A stretch of DNA of 64,000 nucleotides, from assembly GCA_033725935.1 (NCBI GenBank), contig MU867109.1:62001-126000 (forward strand), read 5' to 3'. The notes under the pieces are model-generated. The model searched no databases. It was not told the DNA's origin and was given only the letters and a program-made list of their open reading frames with translations. Source of the DNA: Cladorrhinum sp. PSN259. Its lineage: Eukaryota; Ascomycota; Sordariomycetes; Sordariales; Podosporaceae. Position numbers and translations under genes: made by a program. Shown in pieces: positions 11,973 to 21,850 of the stretch; position 1 is the first letter of the stretch, and each line of letters starts with the position of its first letter.

Positions 11973-13199
11973 ATGTCATCGTCCGACCTTGTTGGCGAGG
12001 GCATCGCGTCCCCGACAGGAGGCACTCCAGTGAAGGAGAGGCAGTCGCTTACGCTCGATCAGCGCCGCGCGCTGCGTCGGTGGGCTGGTTCCCAGCCGAA
12101 TCGTCCCAGCCACAAGCAGTGCATTGAGTGGTTCCAGAGCCAGTATAACCAGATCATCTCGCAGTCTACCGTCTCACATTCGCTCTCGCCCAAGTACGCG
12201 CGCCTCGATGGCGATCCGCAGCTTTCGGGGTCCCGGTTGAGGTTGGGCAATTGGCCCGACGTCGAGAAGCTGGTTCTGCTTTGGCACCAGCAGATGGCTG
12301 CGCAGGGACGGACGCCGTCGAACGACGAACTTGCGGAGAAGGCGAAATTGATCTTTACGCAGCTGCCGAGGTACAAAGACGACGACCCGCCCGAGTTCTC
12401 GCCTGGCTGGATACATCGGTTTAAGAAGCGGTACGGCTTACTCATTAGACGCCAGCGACGGCATGGAAGTACGGGAAACCAGGCGGAGGATTTTAATTAT
12501 CTCGTTGACACGGTCCCGAGGTTCATGACTGTTACGCCTGATACTTCGCCTTCTGCTGTGAAGGATGCCATCCAGCGCATGATTGGGATTGAACACAGCT
12601 TGACGCTTTGCGCGCGCGTTCGGGACGAGATTTGTCTGCGGCAGGGATTCCAGCGGGAAGCTAACCTGCTTGCACCACCGCCGCAGACGCCTGTCGTACC
12701 GAGCCCGCAGGGCGGAGTGAACGTTGGGCAGTCGGCGACTGATCCGAGTTTATATAATGATGAGGATCCCGAGGTTGTGTTGCAGAATGCGCTGCGCGCG
12801 TTGCAGCAGGATGAAGCCGATGCGGAAGCGCAAGCTGCTATCGCCAGGGAAGAGCGGGAGCGGGGTGCTGGAGGTATGAACGCGCCGCTGGGAACACTTG
12901 CTGGTCAGGCGTACGCCCAGCATGCTGCTGCTGCTGTTAATGCCGCGCTGTCGACACCTATTAGAGCTGGTGTTAGTGTGGGGACGCCGACGGGTGGTGC
13001 TTCGGGGCTGAGGGGACCTGCAAACGGCGGTGGTGCCGGTAATGGAGGTGCCAGCCATCTGCAGTTGACGCCTATCCCTAGTGACGGGCCGGTGTCATCG
13101 GTCGATCAGCCTGTGAGGTGTCCTTTTTGCGTCAATCAGCGCATGTTGAGGACTATCAAGGAGGCTGTTGAGCATCTGTCAACTCATGTCATCGTTTGA
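11973..13199 (+). CDS. CENP-B / ARS-binding-type DNA-binding protein with a C-terminal zinc finger
   Basis: A single exon of 408 aa starting MSSSDLVGEGIAS; this is the first ATG of the frame. Residues about 28-75 (LTLDQRRALRRWAGSQPNRP onward) form an N-terminal helix-turn-helix of the CENP-B/Abp1 type, followed by a second CENPB-type HTH (about residues 90-155, WPDVEKLVLLWHQQMAAQGR to HRFKKRYGL). No DDE transposase domain follows, so this is a domesticated or host protein. The middle is Gly/Ala/Gln-rich. The C-terminus carries CPFC, fourteen residues and HLSTH, a plausible C-X2-C-X14-H-X3-H zinc site. Family members bind centromeric repeats or replication origins; the particular role here is inferred. 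Confidence 0.8.
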   Translation: MSSSDLVGEGIASPTGGTPVKERQSLTLDQRRALRRWAGSQPNRPSHKQCIEWFQSQYNQIISQSTVSHSLSPKYARLDGDPQLSGSRLRLGNWPDVEKLVLLWHQQMAAQGRTPSNDELAEKAKLIFTQLPRYKDDDPPEFSPGWIHRFKKRYGLLIRRQRRHGSTGNQAEDFNYLVDTVPRFMTVTPDTSPSAVKDAIQRMIGIEHSLTLCARVRDEICLRQGFQREANLLAPPPQTPVVPSPQGGVNVGQSATDPSLYNDEDPEVVLQNALRALQQDEADAEAQAAIAREERERGAGGMNAPLGTLAGQAYAQHAAAAVNAALSTPIRAGVSVGTPTGGASGLRGPANGGGAGNGGASHLQLTPIPSDGPVSSVDQPVRCPFCVNQRMLRTIKEAVEHLSTHVIV

Positions 13200-14879
13200 G
13201 TTTTCTCCTTTTCGATCTATTGTTCTTCTTTGCGCCCCGCGGTGAATGGGCTTGACCCGGCTATTTTTCTCATTTTGCTGTTTGTCTGGTCCTGGTTTGC
13301 GTTTTGCTTCTTGCGAGCAAGTAAGTTCTAACTAGGGACACGGACATATATATCCACACGAACGGGCGACATGTCGGCTTTTTGAGTTTCTGGTTTTCTT
13401 TCTTTTTTCTCGTCATTCTTTAGGCTTTCGACGGGGTTGCCAACACAACAAAAAGTCGATGATATCAAAAGCTTGCATGCGGTGGCCGGTTTCTTTACAG
13501 TCAGGACCTTTTGGCTGCTTTGGGTTTCTGCCAATGATAGGCAACGATACCAAACAACACCAAACAATAACAACAACCGGCGGATATCTTATTTAATTGT
13601 AGGCATATCTCTGTGTGTATGTATATGGGATGGGATGGGCGTTTTTTTTTATCATGAGTGTTCACGGGATTTCCCTGCAGCTCAACACCTGGGTGGATTA
13701 TTTTACTTTTACTTTTTGGGGGGGGTTTTTGTAGCAGGCTCGGAGGCTGGGAAAATCAATTAATAGCAGATTCCATGACTTTTAAAGTTCCATTGCTTCG
13801 TCCTTTTTTGGTTTGTGTTGTCAAAGTGAGATACTCAATAACATCTAGTGGTTGTATCACTGTCCGGACGACAAACTTGGTATAAGATACATATTTCAAT
13901 CGAAATTTGAAATTGATTCTGGGAGGATGAGAGATGGTAGTATCTTCGCTTTGGGTGTTTGTGGTTGCATGATGTCATCACAGAACAAGATACGGAGGAT
14001 TGAGGTGACCTTGGATGGTTAATCAGGTCCCGACTGCGGAGTACTTTACTATAAGGATTTTCCCATTAGACTAGATTTCCATTAGACTAGATTTCTTGGG
14101 CGGCTCTTTCTTCTTCTCCCGACGGGATCCACATTAGTTGACGTCTACCGGCCGGGAAGGCTGGATATCTTGCCGGGATGTCGGTCGGCCCGACCCCACT
14201 TCGCTTATTGTATAAGTTCTAAATGTCGGGTCGGTAGAACACATACATTTGTAGGCAAAGTTGGTTGGTGCTTCCATTGTTTGGATAAATAAAAGCTATT
14301 TATTATGTACTTTACTGTCGAGAGCGATTGCCTCCAGGAGTTTGGTGGTCGACGAGAATAAACAATCCTTTTTTTGGTTCTAGAGGTTCCGCATGAACTT
14401 TTAATCCTGGAAATAAAGCAGCAGGCTCAACTGATCTGTGACAAGACAAGAAATTAAAGAGAAGAAGTTCAACCTGGAAACCCAAGTTCCTGGTTTTTGT
14501 GCGAGTGTGCCAGTGGTGGTCCTGTGCACATCATTGTGCTGCACTGTTGTTTTAAATAGATTTGCTTTGCCCAGACCTGCTTGTCTTCCAGTCTTCACAA
14601 CACACACATCTGGCGCCTTCCTGGAGAGAATTTACTTTGTTTGCTTCTTTCTCCTGCATCATGTGATCTAAAATCTGAGCCCCAACCACATCTCGTCGTC
14701 CAAACTTAACCTTGATTTGAAAACGCCGAACCTGCAAGCATACTTCCCATTCGACCAGGAATCTTTATTTGCGACGACAGAACACTTTGAACCAAGAAAA
14801 CATGTTCTCTGCAAGCTGGTGTTTAGTTGCGGACTCATTTCCGGGCCGAAAAGCGAATTGCGACATTGTTCTGCTCTCG
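13200..14879. other. Intergenic, no gene seen
   Basis: Contains T-rich 3' flank of the CENP-B-like gene and a short tandem repeat at 14063-14094. Open frames are short and without motif. Confidence 0.5.
14063..14094 (+). repeat. Two tandem copies of a 16-bp unit
   Basis: The unit CCATTAGACTAGATTT is present twice head to tail without a mismatch, in intergenic DNA. Probably a local slippage duplication. Confidence 0.9.
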
Positions 14880-15526
14880 CTCACCGACACGAATCCCTAG
14901 AGACGGTGCTAGCGATTTACTGGATGAAGCGCCAGAAAGCCGATCCCAACCTTGCCATGCTCTTCAAGGTTTGTTCAGGGATACAAATTGGAGCAACATC
15001 ACCATCGCATGATCGTCATGAACCAGATTTACGAGCTCCGGAAGCCCATCCTGGAAGAGTACCGCTTGGTGAAACGGAAGCTCATGCCTCCCATCTATCG
15101 CGCAACGCCTGGAGAGAGTAGTAGCTCAAGAGCCTCAAGATTCCGAACCAGAGATGAACGACATCAACAGAGAGGGTTGTGCCCTAAAATAGAGGTGGCT
15201 GGATTACTTTGGTAGACAAGGCAGTTGGCTAGACGCTGAAGCAGTGGACGAAGAGGAAGCGGAAGGTTATAGTTTGGTCAATATTCGGAAGGCTTTGGCG
15301 GAGGAAACATTCAAGTTCAATTTACGGGAGAAAAAAAAAGTTCAAAGCGAGCGAGGACGCCATAGTCGGTATTGGAAATCAGCTTTTGGCAGAGCTGCGC
15401 TTTCTCAATGACCGATCGGATGAATTGGCTGAGGAATTGCGGCAGCTTCAAGAGCTGCCGAATAGTTTCTGGCTGGATGGGGAAGGGAGATGGATTCTAA
15501 GTGCTAAGAATTGGCGTCAGCTTTGA
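14880..15526 (+). pseudogene. Frameshifted remnant of an unrecognised coding sequence
   Basis: Protein-like sequence continues through the stretch but changes frame several times. One frame reads VLAIYWMKRQKADPNLAMLF to about 14970. A second covers MIVMNQIYELRKPILEEYRL from 15009. A third carries RWLDYFGRQGSWLDAEAVDE from 15193, just after an in-frame TAG at 15190. At a run of nine A (15331-15339) the frame shifts again into KFKASEDAIVGIGNQLLAEL, ending at TGA 15524. No GT-AG intron of normal size explains these jumps. The content is helical and charged; I do not recognise the family. It may be a decayed gene, or a live gene damaged by homopolymer sequencing errors. Confidence 0.6.
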
Positions 15527-15535
15527 AAATATTGC

Positions 15536-16976
15536 CGAAAGATTTAGAAAGCTTAACTGTTGGGAATACAGACATGCACATGGGGTTTGTCGGACTATGT
15601 CCTCCAGTGAGTCAAACAAGCAAGGCTTCGATACCGATAAAGAAGTCACATCCAAGGTCGTTTAGAGAGGAAAAGACTTGAATGTTGTAGATAAAAATAT
15701 ACTTCACCTCAAAACCGATGTGCAAAAGCTTGTGAATCATGTTATCTTGGATAGCTGTGAGTGCAGGTATCTACTTGAAGCGGGATGTTTGCCAACATAT
15801 GTAGTCGAGATGAAAGGGTGCAAACATACTGTAGGGTATATGTAGATTGCAATCAGTTCGAATGACTGGCGGACTAAATAAACGAGATATACAACCAAAC
15901 TTATTTCAATTTTATCATTCGCTAATAAAGTAGTCCTTTCCCATGTGGATTTTTTTTGGTCGTAGTTGACAGTGAATAAGTCAAGCAAATTCATGTTCCG
16001 CAACAGCCTCTCGGCGGGCGCCGTATACCTCATCAAATCTTCCAAAAGTTCGTCATGCGCTGGTCGATATTTCAGCGTAATCACCTATGATAACAATTCA
16101 TGGTGGTGCAGTTCTCTTGGATACTTTCTCTTTGAGACAAACATAAAAGACGTCACTGAAAAGCAGCTGGTAACTTTGTTTTCGCCATGAGTCTTATCAT
16201 TCCATATTCCAAATTTATGAGATGGCTGGATGGTGGGTGTTCAAAGGGCTTCAAGGTTATGGGAATACGACTCGAGGGTGCCATATATTTTACCGAGGTT
16301 TGTGACTGTAAGGAAGGATGAATTATAGCGGAATTGAAGTTGGAATGGACAGGGGAGTGTACACCTAGTGTAGAGTGGCGGAATACCCATCACGGTACCA
16401 TTTGCACCAACAAACGCTTTTGCATATAAAATCTGCCTTACGCTTACGCATGCCGACTTGCCAATGTAACTCTCTCCCCCGCCCTGCATGTAATGTGATG
16501 GTGAGCACTAGACGACAAGTGAAAAGCCTTGGAGCCAATAAGCTGTGCTGAATGTATGGCACAGGATTAGGATTATGTTTTTCTCTATCTCGTATGTTGG
16601 GCGGGCCCGAGAACGGAAAGTGAGATCCTGAAGTGATAGCTGGAAATATTAAGGTAAATGAAGTTCTTGGGCCATCATGCTAGTTAACCCAAGCAGGGGT
16701 TTACACGATGCGCCAAGCAATGCGATGGACGACTGTGCCACTATGGGAGGCACCTATACGGAATAGTGTCCAGTTTGTTGGGTCATAACTGTTCCATAAA
16801 CTAAATCCCGGTAGTTAGGCAATGGTCAGGGGTTCCGTGTGATTTTGGTTTAATACCAGGGTAGCCAGGGGTACATGTATGTATGTAGGTAGGCTGAAAT
16901 TTTGTTTTTCATCCTTTTCTTTCTTTCCTTCTATTTTGCTCGCAATTTCTGAAATTTGGTCGAGACTGGGATAAAA
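15536..16976. other. Intergenic region upstream of the protease-like gene
   Basis: Apart from the minus-strand fragment noted at 15960-16190, nothing gene-like is seen. A CT-rich tract at 16908-16935 just precedes the next gene. Confidence 0.45.
15960..16190 (-). pseudogene. Possible exon or gene fragment, unrecognised
   Basis: Reading leftwards, a TTATCATAG acceptor is followed by an exon-like open stretch reading VITLKYRPAHDELLEDLMRY and continuing to about 15960, where a run of A occurs. Further upstream, another frame reads SYQLLFSDVFYVCLKEK. The composition is protein-like, but no start codon or complete gene model could be assembled. It is convergent with the neighbouring pseudogene. 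Low confidence. Confidence 0.25.
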
Positions 16977-18770
16977 ATGTACTCTCTTACCTTTCTGCTA
17001 ATTCTCACACAATGCGTCCGAACCGTGTCGCCAGCAACAATTCAACTGGCATGGACCACCGAGGTCTGGGCGCCAACAGAACATAGTGACGACTCCGAAC
17101 CTCCCTATAGAAGCATGGGATCATATGGCCCAGATGGACCGTGGCAAGCACTCGCCATGAACATCGGGACCTTCGTGGATCTGGAATCTAATACCGAAAG
17201 TCCTTTGCTTACACCAATGTGGCCGGCCTTTGAAGCATACTATATGTCTGCGGTTATTACTGATAAAGGTGGAGGAAAGTACGCAGTCGACAACTCGACA
17301 ACGGCAGTGAAGACTCGCCTACAAACCGGTGTATTCCCTGGTGCGCTGGGCCAAGGCAGAGTAGTGTTTGACATTATGGGTATTGTTCCGAAAGCTGGAA
17401 CCCGCGCCGACATAACCCTAAACACAAGCATCGCTGCAGCGGATATGTGGGTTTATACGCTGCCGGATGGCAGAAATTACCCAGCGGAGGTTGGGATTCT
17501 TGGATTGGGAGACACGGGATTGTCCAGCGAAATCATTTTCGGGAACGCGACCCCGCCAGCAATTATCCAGTCCCTCCATACCCTCGGGAAGATCGCATCC
17601 ATGTCGGCTTGCTGGCACATAGGTAGTGCTCCACTACAACAACCCGGCTCGTTTGTCCTTGGCGGCTATGACCAGAGCCGTGCCATCGGGCAAGTCGGCG
17701 AGTTCAGCTGGGATACGGTCGGAGGCTCGACCATGTTTCTCCTTGATGTTTTCATTGGCACTGATCCAGTTGGGAATTCTGTCATACCGGAATACGAAGG
17801 AAGCATCTGGCAGAACGCCAGCATCAGCGGCACAGCATCCTCCGTGATCAAGATGAGAGGAGGAAAGGCAGGCTCAGTAATGGTTTCACTTGACGCCACA
17901 ACCCCTTACATCAACCTCCCGCTTGGTGTATGTGAGGAAGCTGCTCGCCGACTGCCTGTCTTTTGGGATGCCGGAATCGGCCTGTACCTCTGGAACACGA
18001 CCAACCCCCAATACACACGCATCGTTCAGTCACCTGCTTATCTCGCATTCGTCTTTGCGGATCGTAATGCTAAAAACCTAACCATCCTGGTCCCAATGCT
18101 ATTACTTAATCTAACGCTAGAATCCCCTATCGTCTCGACGCCGACCCCCTATTTCCCTTGTAAGCCGCTGAATTCTACCGGGGGAGAATGGGGTCTGGGC
18201 CGTGCCTTTCTCCAGGCTGCTTTTGTGGCGAACCGACCCGATCTGAACCGCACTTTTCTAGCCCAAGCACCAGGGCCCCATGTAGGCCAGAGCGTCATCA
18301 GAGAACTACAGCCGACAGATACAACGTTTCAGACACTTCCACCCGACGAGTTTATGAGGTCCTGGAGTCAAACTTGGATCATTACCCCGCCTGAGGACCG
18401 GGGAGGCCTGTCCACAGCTTCAATTGTTGGAATTAGTGTGGGGGCTGTCAGTGCACTGGTCTTGATGTTGGTGGGTGTGTGGCTATGGCGACGGCACAGA
18501 ACAGGGTCGCAGGCCGATGATCCGGATGGCCAAGACGGGGATAGCAGGGGTGACCGTAAAGAAAGCAAGGACGGTGGTTTAGTAGAGATGGAAGGAGACT
18601 CTGGTGTGAAGATGAAAAGTGAGCTGGGGGTTGATCTACCTCTCGAGATGGAAGCTCCAGCTCAGGAGAGGCAAGAACTCTCCCCGCAGACTTTCTACTA
18701 TGAGCTGCCCGTTGAGAGCCCTCCGGAATATCGAAAAAGCTCTGACGTTAAACATGGGGATCCGTCATGA
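16977..18770 (+). CDS. Membrane-anchored aspartic-protease-like protein, probably inactive
   Basis: A single exon of 597 aa from the first ATG of the frame. Residues 1-21 form a signal peptide (MYSLTFLLILTQCVRTVSPA). The ectodomain resembles the pepsin fold (peptidase A1), with the flap-to-core pattern WVYTLPDGRNYPAEVGILGL, a GSFVLGGYDQSR stretch and many N-glycosylation sequons. Neither catalytic D-T/S-G is intact: the first site is not seen (FVDLESNTESP lies in its place) and the second reads LDATTPYINLPL. A transmembrane helix at about residues 482-504 (VGISVGAVSALVLMLVGVWL) is followed by basic RRHR and a roughly 90-residue acidic cytoplasmic tail. The layout suggests a surface binding or sensing protein rather than a protease. 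Family assignment is moderately sure; inactivity is inferred. Confidence 0.75.
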   Translation: MYSLTFLLILTQCVRTVSPATIQLAWTTEVWAPTEHSDDSEPPYRSMGSYGPDGPWQALAMNIGTFVDLESNTESPLLTPMWPAFEAYYMSAVITDKGGGKYAVDNSTTAVKTRLQTGVFPGALGQGRVVFDIMGIVPKAGTRADITLNTSIAAADMWVYTLPDGRNYPAEVGILGLGDTGLSSEIIFGNATPPAIIQSLHTLGKIASMSACWHIGSAPLQQPGSFVLGGYDQSRAIGQVGEFSWDTVGGSTMFLLDVFIGTDPVGNSVIPEYEGSIWQNASISGTASSVIKMRGGKAGSVMVSLDATTPYINLPLGVCEEAARRLPVFWDAGIGLYLWNTTNPQYTRIVQSPAYLAFVFADRNAKNLTILVPMLLLNLTLESPIVSTPTPYFPCKPLNSTGGEWGLGRAFLQAAFVANRPDLNRTFLAQAPGPHVGQSVIRELQPTDTTFQTLPPDEFMRSWSQTWIITPPEDRGGLSTASIVGISVGAVSALVLMLVGVWLWRRHRTGSQADDPDGQDGDSRGDRKESKDGGLVEMEGDSGVKMKSELGVDLPLEMEAPAQERQELSPQTFYYELPVESPPEYRKSSDVKHGDPS

Positions 18771-19783
18771 GAGATTGCATTTCGCGGCTTCTGATTGGGC
18801 AAAGCTGGGAATTCACGTTCGTGAACAACATACGGCATGACAATCACCCACCTAATTACCACAACCAGCAGCATCCATGTCCACCCACTCGGCAGCCGTT
18901 CAATGGACATTCAAGAGCCGTCTGTCCTACGACCTCGACAAGATCCGCAACAACCCTTATACTCTCATTCATTAATATACGAGAATCACACGCCCCAGTC
19001 AATGCCGAGGGTGGAGGAGATGGGTTGTTGTTGATGCTCATTTTTTTTAATATATATTTTTTTGGTGAAAGAAGAACAATTGCTGTCTCTTGCATAAAAC
19101 AGCTTGAGTTGGTGCTTTGGATAATGCCTTGGGAACAGGATTTTGATACCGTGACGTTCATCAAGATAGATAGTGTTATTACGAGCCTCGGGGGGGGGGG
19201 ATTACATGTAGATAAAAGTTGAAAGCGTGGTGTGTTTCTGACTGGCGGCGGTTGTCTTTGAGGGTCGTTGGAAGTCAAGAGGATGCCTTTACTTACTACC
19301 TAAAGAGCAAAAACCACCAATGGCATTTACAGAAGATCGTTTGCGAGAATTTGCTGTTGCTGCATTTCCTATCTTTAGTGGTTTCATTGCACAGTATACA
19401 TTGTTAGTGATGAGCCATGACTTGAGATTATGGGGTTTGAGTGAGATGAGTGGGAGGAAACTCAATTTGAGAGTATTACAGATGAAGAATGCCAGAGTAG
19501 GGGAATGCTGGAACCTTTTCATTACCTGACTGCTGGGTTGGGGTTGCCGCACATGGGCAAGTTTATAAAGAAAGAAGAGACAGAGGATTAGGGGGTAAAC
19601 TTTGAAACTGACGGGTTGGGAGGAAGTTTTGATGCCAATGACGAACGAAAATGTGATCCAAGAGGACTTATGCACGGTGCATAGAGTAGGGGCAGAATAC
19701 TGTGATTTCAAAATTTTGTTTAAAATTAACAGCTATCGTACAATCACATTCAACAAAATTTGCGTGGTCTTTCAGCACTTGAT
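18771..19783. other. Intergenic between convergent genes
   Basis: Lies between the stops of the protease-like gene and the small minus-strand gene. Contains a run of ten G at 19191-19200 and AT-rich 3' flanks. No supported gene. Confidence 0.5.
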
Positions 19784-20221
19784 TTAGCCACCAGATCTCT
19801 TGGTGCCTCCCAGGACGTTCTGAATTGTGCCTCCGACGCTTCCTTCCGCTGTGAACTGCTTGCCAATCATGCCCTCGCTGCTGAGAGGTCCGCCGACTGC
19901 CTCGCCTACGCTGCCGATGGCTCCATTTTCTAGGGTTTTTGTTAGAGATAATCTTGGTAATCTGTTGAATCATAGATATAGGCACTCACCAGTAAACTGC
20001 TTGCCAATGGCACCACTGGCATCAAAGACCTTGGGCTTGTCGACGCCCAACCCAGCGTTGGCGCCCGTGGGTGTTGCTCCGACCTTTCCACCTGTGGACT
20101 TGGCGCCGGTATGGTTATCTTGGGCACTTCTTCCAGACGGGTTCAGAGTTGAGTGGATCTGATCCTTTGCCTTTTCGGCATGGTCGGTGTTCTGGTGATC
20201 TCTGCTGAAGGGATTATTCAT
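19784..20221 (-). CDS. Small glycine-rich hydrophilic protein with an internal repeat
   Basis: Model: exon 1 20221-19990, a 60-nt intron 19989-19930 (GTGAGT ... CCCTAG), exon 2 19929-19784; 125 aa. It starts MNNPFSRDHQNTDHAEKAKD. The second half holds two similar units, GAIGKQFTENGAIGS and GMIGKQFTAEGSVGGT, the intron falling between the two. Composition is rich in Gly, Thr, Lys and Asp, without Cys or membrane segments, like hydrophilin or LEA-like stress proteins. I recall similar small proteins in other Pezizomycotina but know no assigned function. The spliced continuation of the repeat into exon 2 makes the model convincing. Confidence 0.7.
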
Positions 20222-20553
20222 TTTGGTGGACTTGGTTGTTATCGGTTTGTTGTGTGATGTCTGTTTATGAGAATGGATGAAGAGACACCTGGAAATGTCT
20301 GTTAAATAGACCCTGCATCGATCAGTGACATAATCCCTTTCATCATGTGGGCTGGTGGGTGGTGATGGCGGGATGATGTCATGACTATTGGGGGATCCTC
20401 ATCCCGCTCAGGGGCTGATCTGAATCGAGACTTCTGATTGGTCGACTAAGATATGGGTGATCTTGATCAGCCATACCTGAACAAAAACCAACTCGTTTGC
20501 TGATGATATCCGGAATTTCCAACTATCAAATTCAAACTATAATGAACGGAGAT
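20222..20553. other. Short intergenic, promoter of the small glycine-rich gene
   Basis: This 332-bp stretch separates the start of the glycine-rich gene from the stop of the next minus-strand gene upstream. No further feature is supported. Confidence 0.4.
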
Positions 20554-21099
20554 TTAGCTCCGGTCAACCACAATCTTCAGATCCATCGTCTCACGCCTCC
20601 ACCCCGCCTCTTCCGCTTCTTGCTCTTCCGTTTCTTCCTCTTCATCAATAACCTCCATCACATCCATCCAGGCATAATACTCTTTCCACATATCTCTTTT
20701 CCCGCCCAGTCCTTGGCTTATCGGTATCAGCTCAGTAATCGTCTTGCCGCGCAACGTTTTCTGCTCCTCAACCATCTCTGCGACTGTCTTTCTTCTTGGT
20801 TTTCGTGCCTGCTGAGCGATTATCTTGGCGTGCTGGACCATCTCTCTGACCGTTTCTTCTCTGTCCTGGTCCATATTGCAAAGTGAGGGTCCTGGCCCGT
20901 TAATTTTGGCTCGTCCTCGAACTCGGAGCTTAGGGCTATCGATCCCCAGTTTCCAGTCATCGCCGAGGAGGAAGAAGATCACTGTTGAGGAGGTGAGCCA
21001 CAAGAAGGCTAGCGTAACGAGGAGACCGAGAATGATCAGGTTGGCATTTAAGGGCCCGTGCTGGGTGGCAACCTCTAAATGCCTTGATATCGTGGCCAT
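20554..21099 (-). CDS. Small single-pass membrane protein, unrecognised
   Basis: A 181-aa open frame with a true ATG, starting MATISRHLEVATQHGPLNAN. One strong transmembrane helix lies at about residues 21-46 (LIILGLLVTLAFLWLTSSTV and following hydrophobics). The rest is charged: a basic stretch with KPRRKTVAEMVEEQ, then an acidic run with EVIDEEEETEEQEAEEAG near the C-terminus. No domain is recognised. The ordered layout (short N-terminus, helix, charged tail) favours a real gene, but no intron or homologue supports it. Confidence 0.5.
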   Translation of the reverse strand: MATISRHLEVATQHGPLNANLIILGLLVTLAFLWLTSSTVIFFLLGDDWKLGIDSPKLRVRGRAKINGPGPSLCNMDQDREETVREMVQHAKIIAQQARKPRRKTVAEMVEEQKTLRGKTITELIPISQGLGGKRDMWKEYYAWMDVMEVIDEEEETEEQEAEEAGWRRETMDLKIVVDRS

Positions 21100-21850
21100 G
21101 GCTAAACTTGCTCGTGTCTGGCCCGGTGATTCCGTGGAAAAATTCCCTATCAGGTACGGAAATTCCTTGTCCAGCTTCGTGTCTCAAACGGCCGTGCCTA
21201 GGCAGTGTTCCGAACCTGACCCGGATATTTTGGCTGTGTCGTGGTTTGAAATGAATGCCGAGACGTGTAACATTTAGAGAATAATTTGTTCAGAAAAGAA
21301 TGTGTGGGAGAGATCAAAGGAAACGAAAAGCTCGAATTGGGCTCCTGTTAACTTTATACCTGAGAGTCTGTGGGGGCAATACTTTTATCTCCGCAAAGTC
21401 AACAGACTTTGGGGCACAGAGCTTATCACCTTAAGTTTATACTAAGTATGTTTTGAAGTTAACTTACTCGCAATGTGGTATATATTTTAGCCAATTCCTC
21501 TAGATGGGAGCGGAAACCCTGGTTTCTACTTGATCACTGTCGCTCCCACCCATGGTGAGAAAAGAATCTACGGGTAGAAAGGAGTTTTATTATCTCACTT
21601 GAGGTCTCTCGCCGAAGTGGAGATGTTTTTCCTAATCCGTAATTCAACCCACAAAGTAACATCCCATGACGATGAGATATCTGCAAGTAGTGCCACCAAA
21701 GCATATTTGCCAAATATCCAGCCACTCCCACCCCAAATTCCACACCTGTTTGCCAACGCCCACCTCAGCCTGTTGGGCTCAGATTGTTGGGTAACTTAAA
21801 CAATCTCTGGGTCGAATAATTTAGACTCCTCCCAACTGTGAAGCCGTTTG
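21100..21850. other. Intergenic between two minus-strand genes
   Basis: No supported gene. Short frames lack motifs. It holds the 3' flank of the HET gene and the likely promoter of the small membrane protein gene. Confidence 0.45.
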
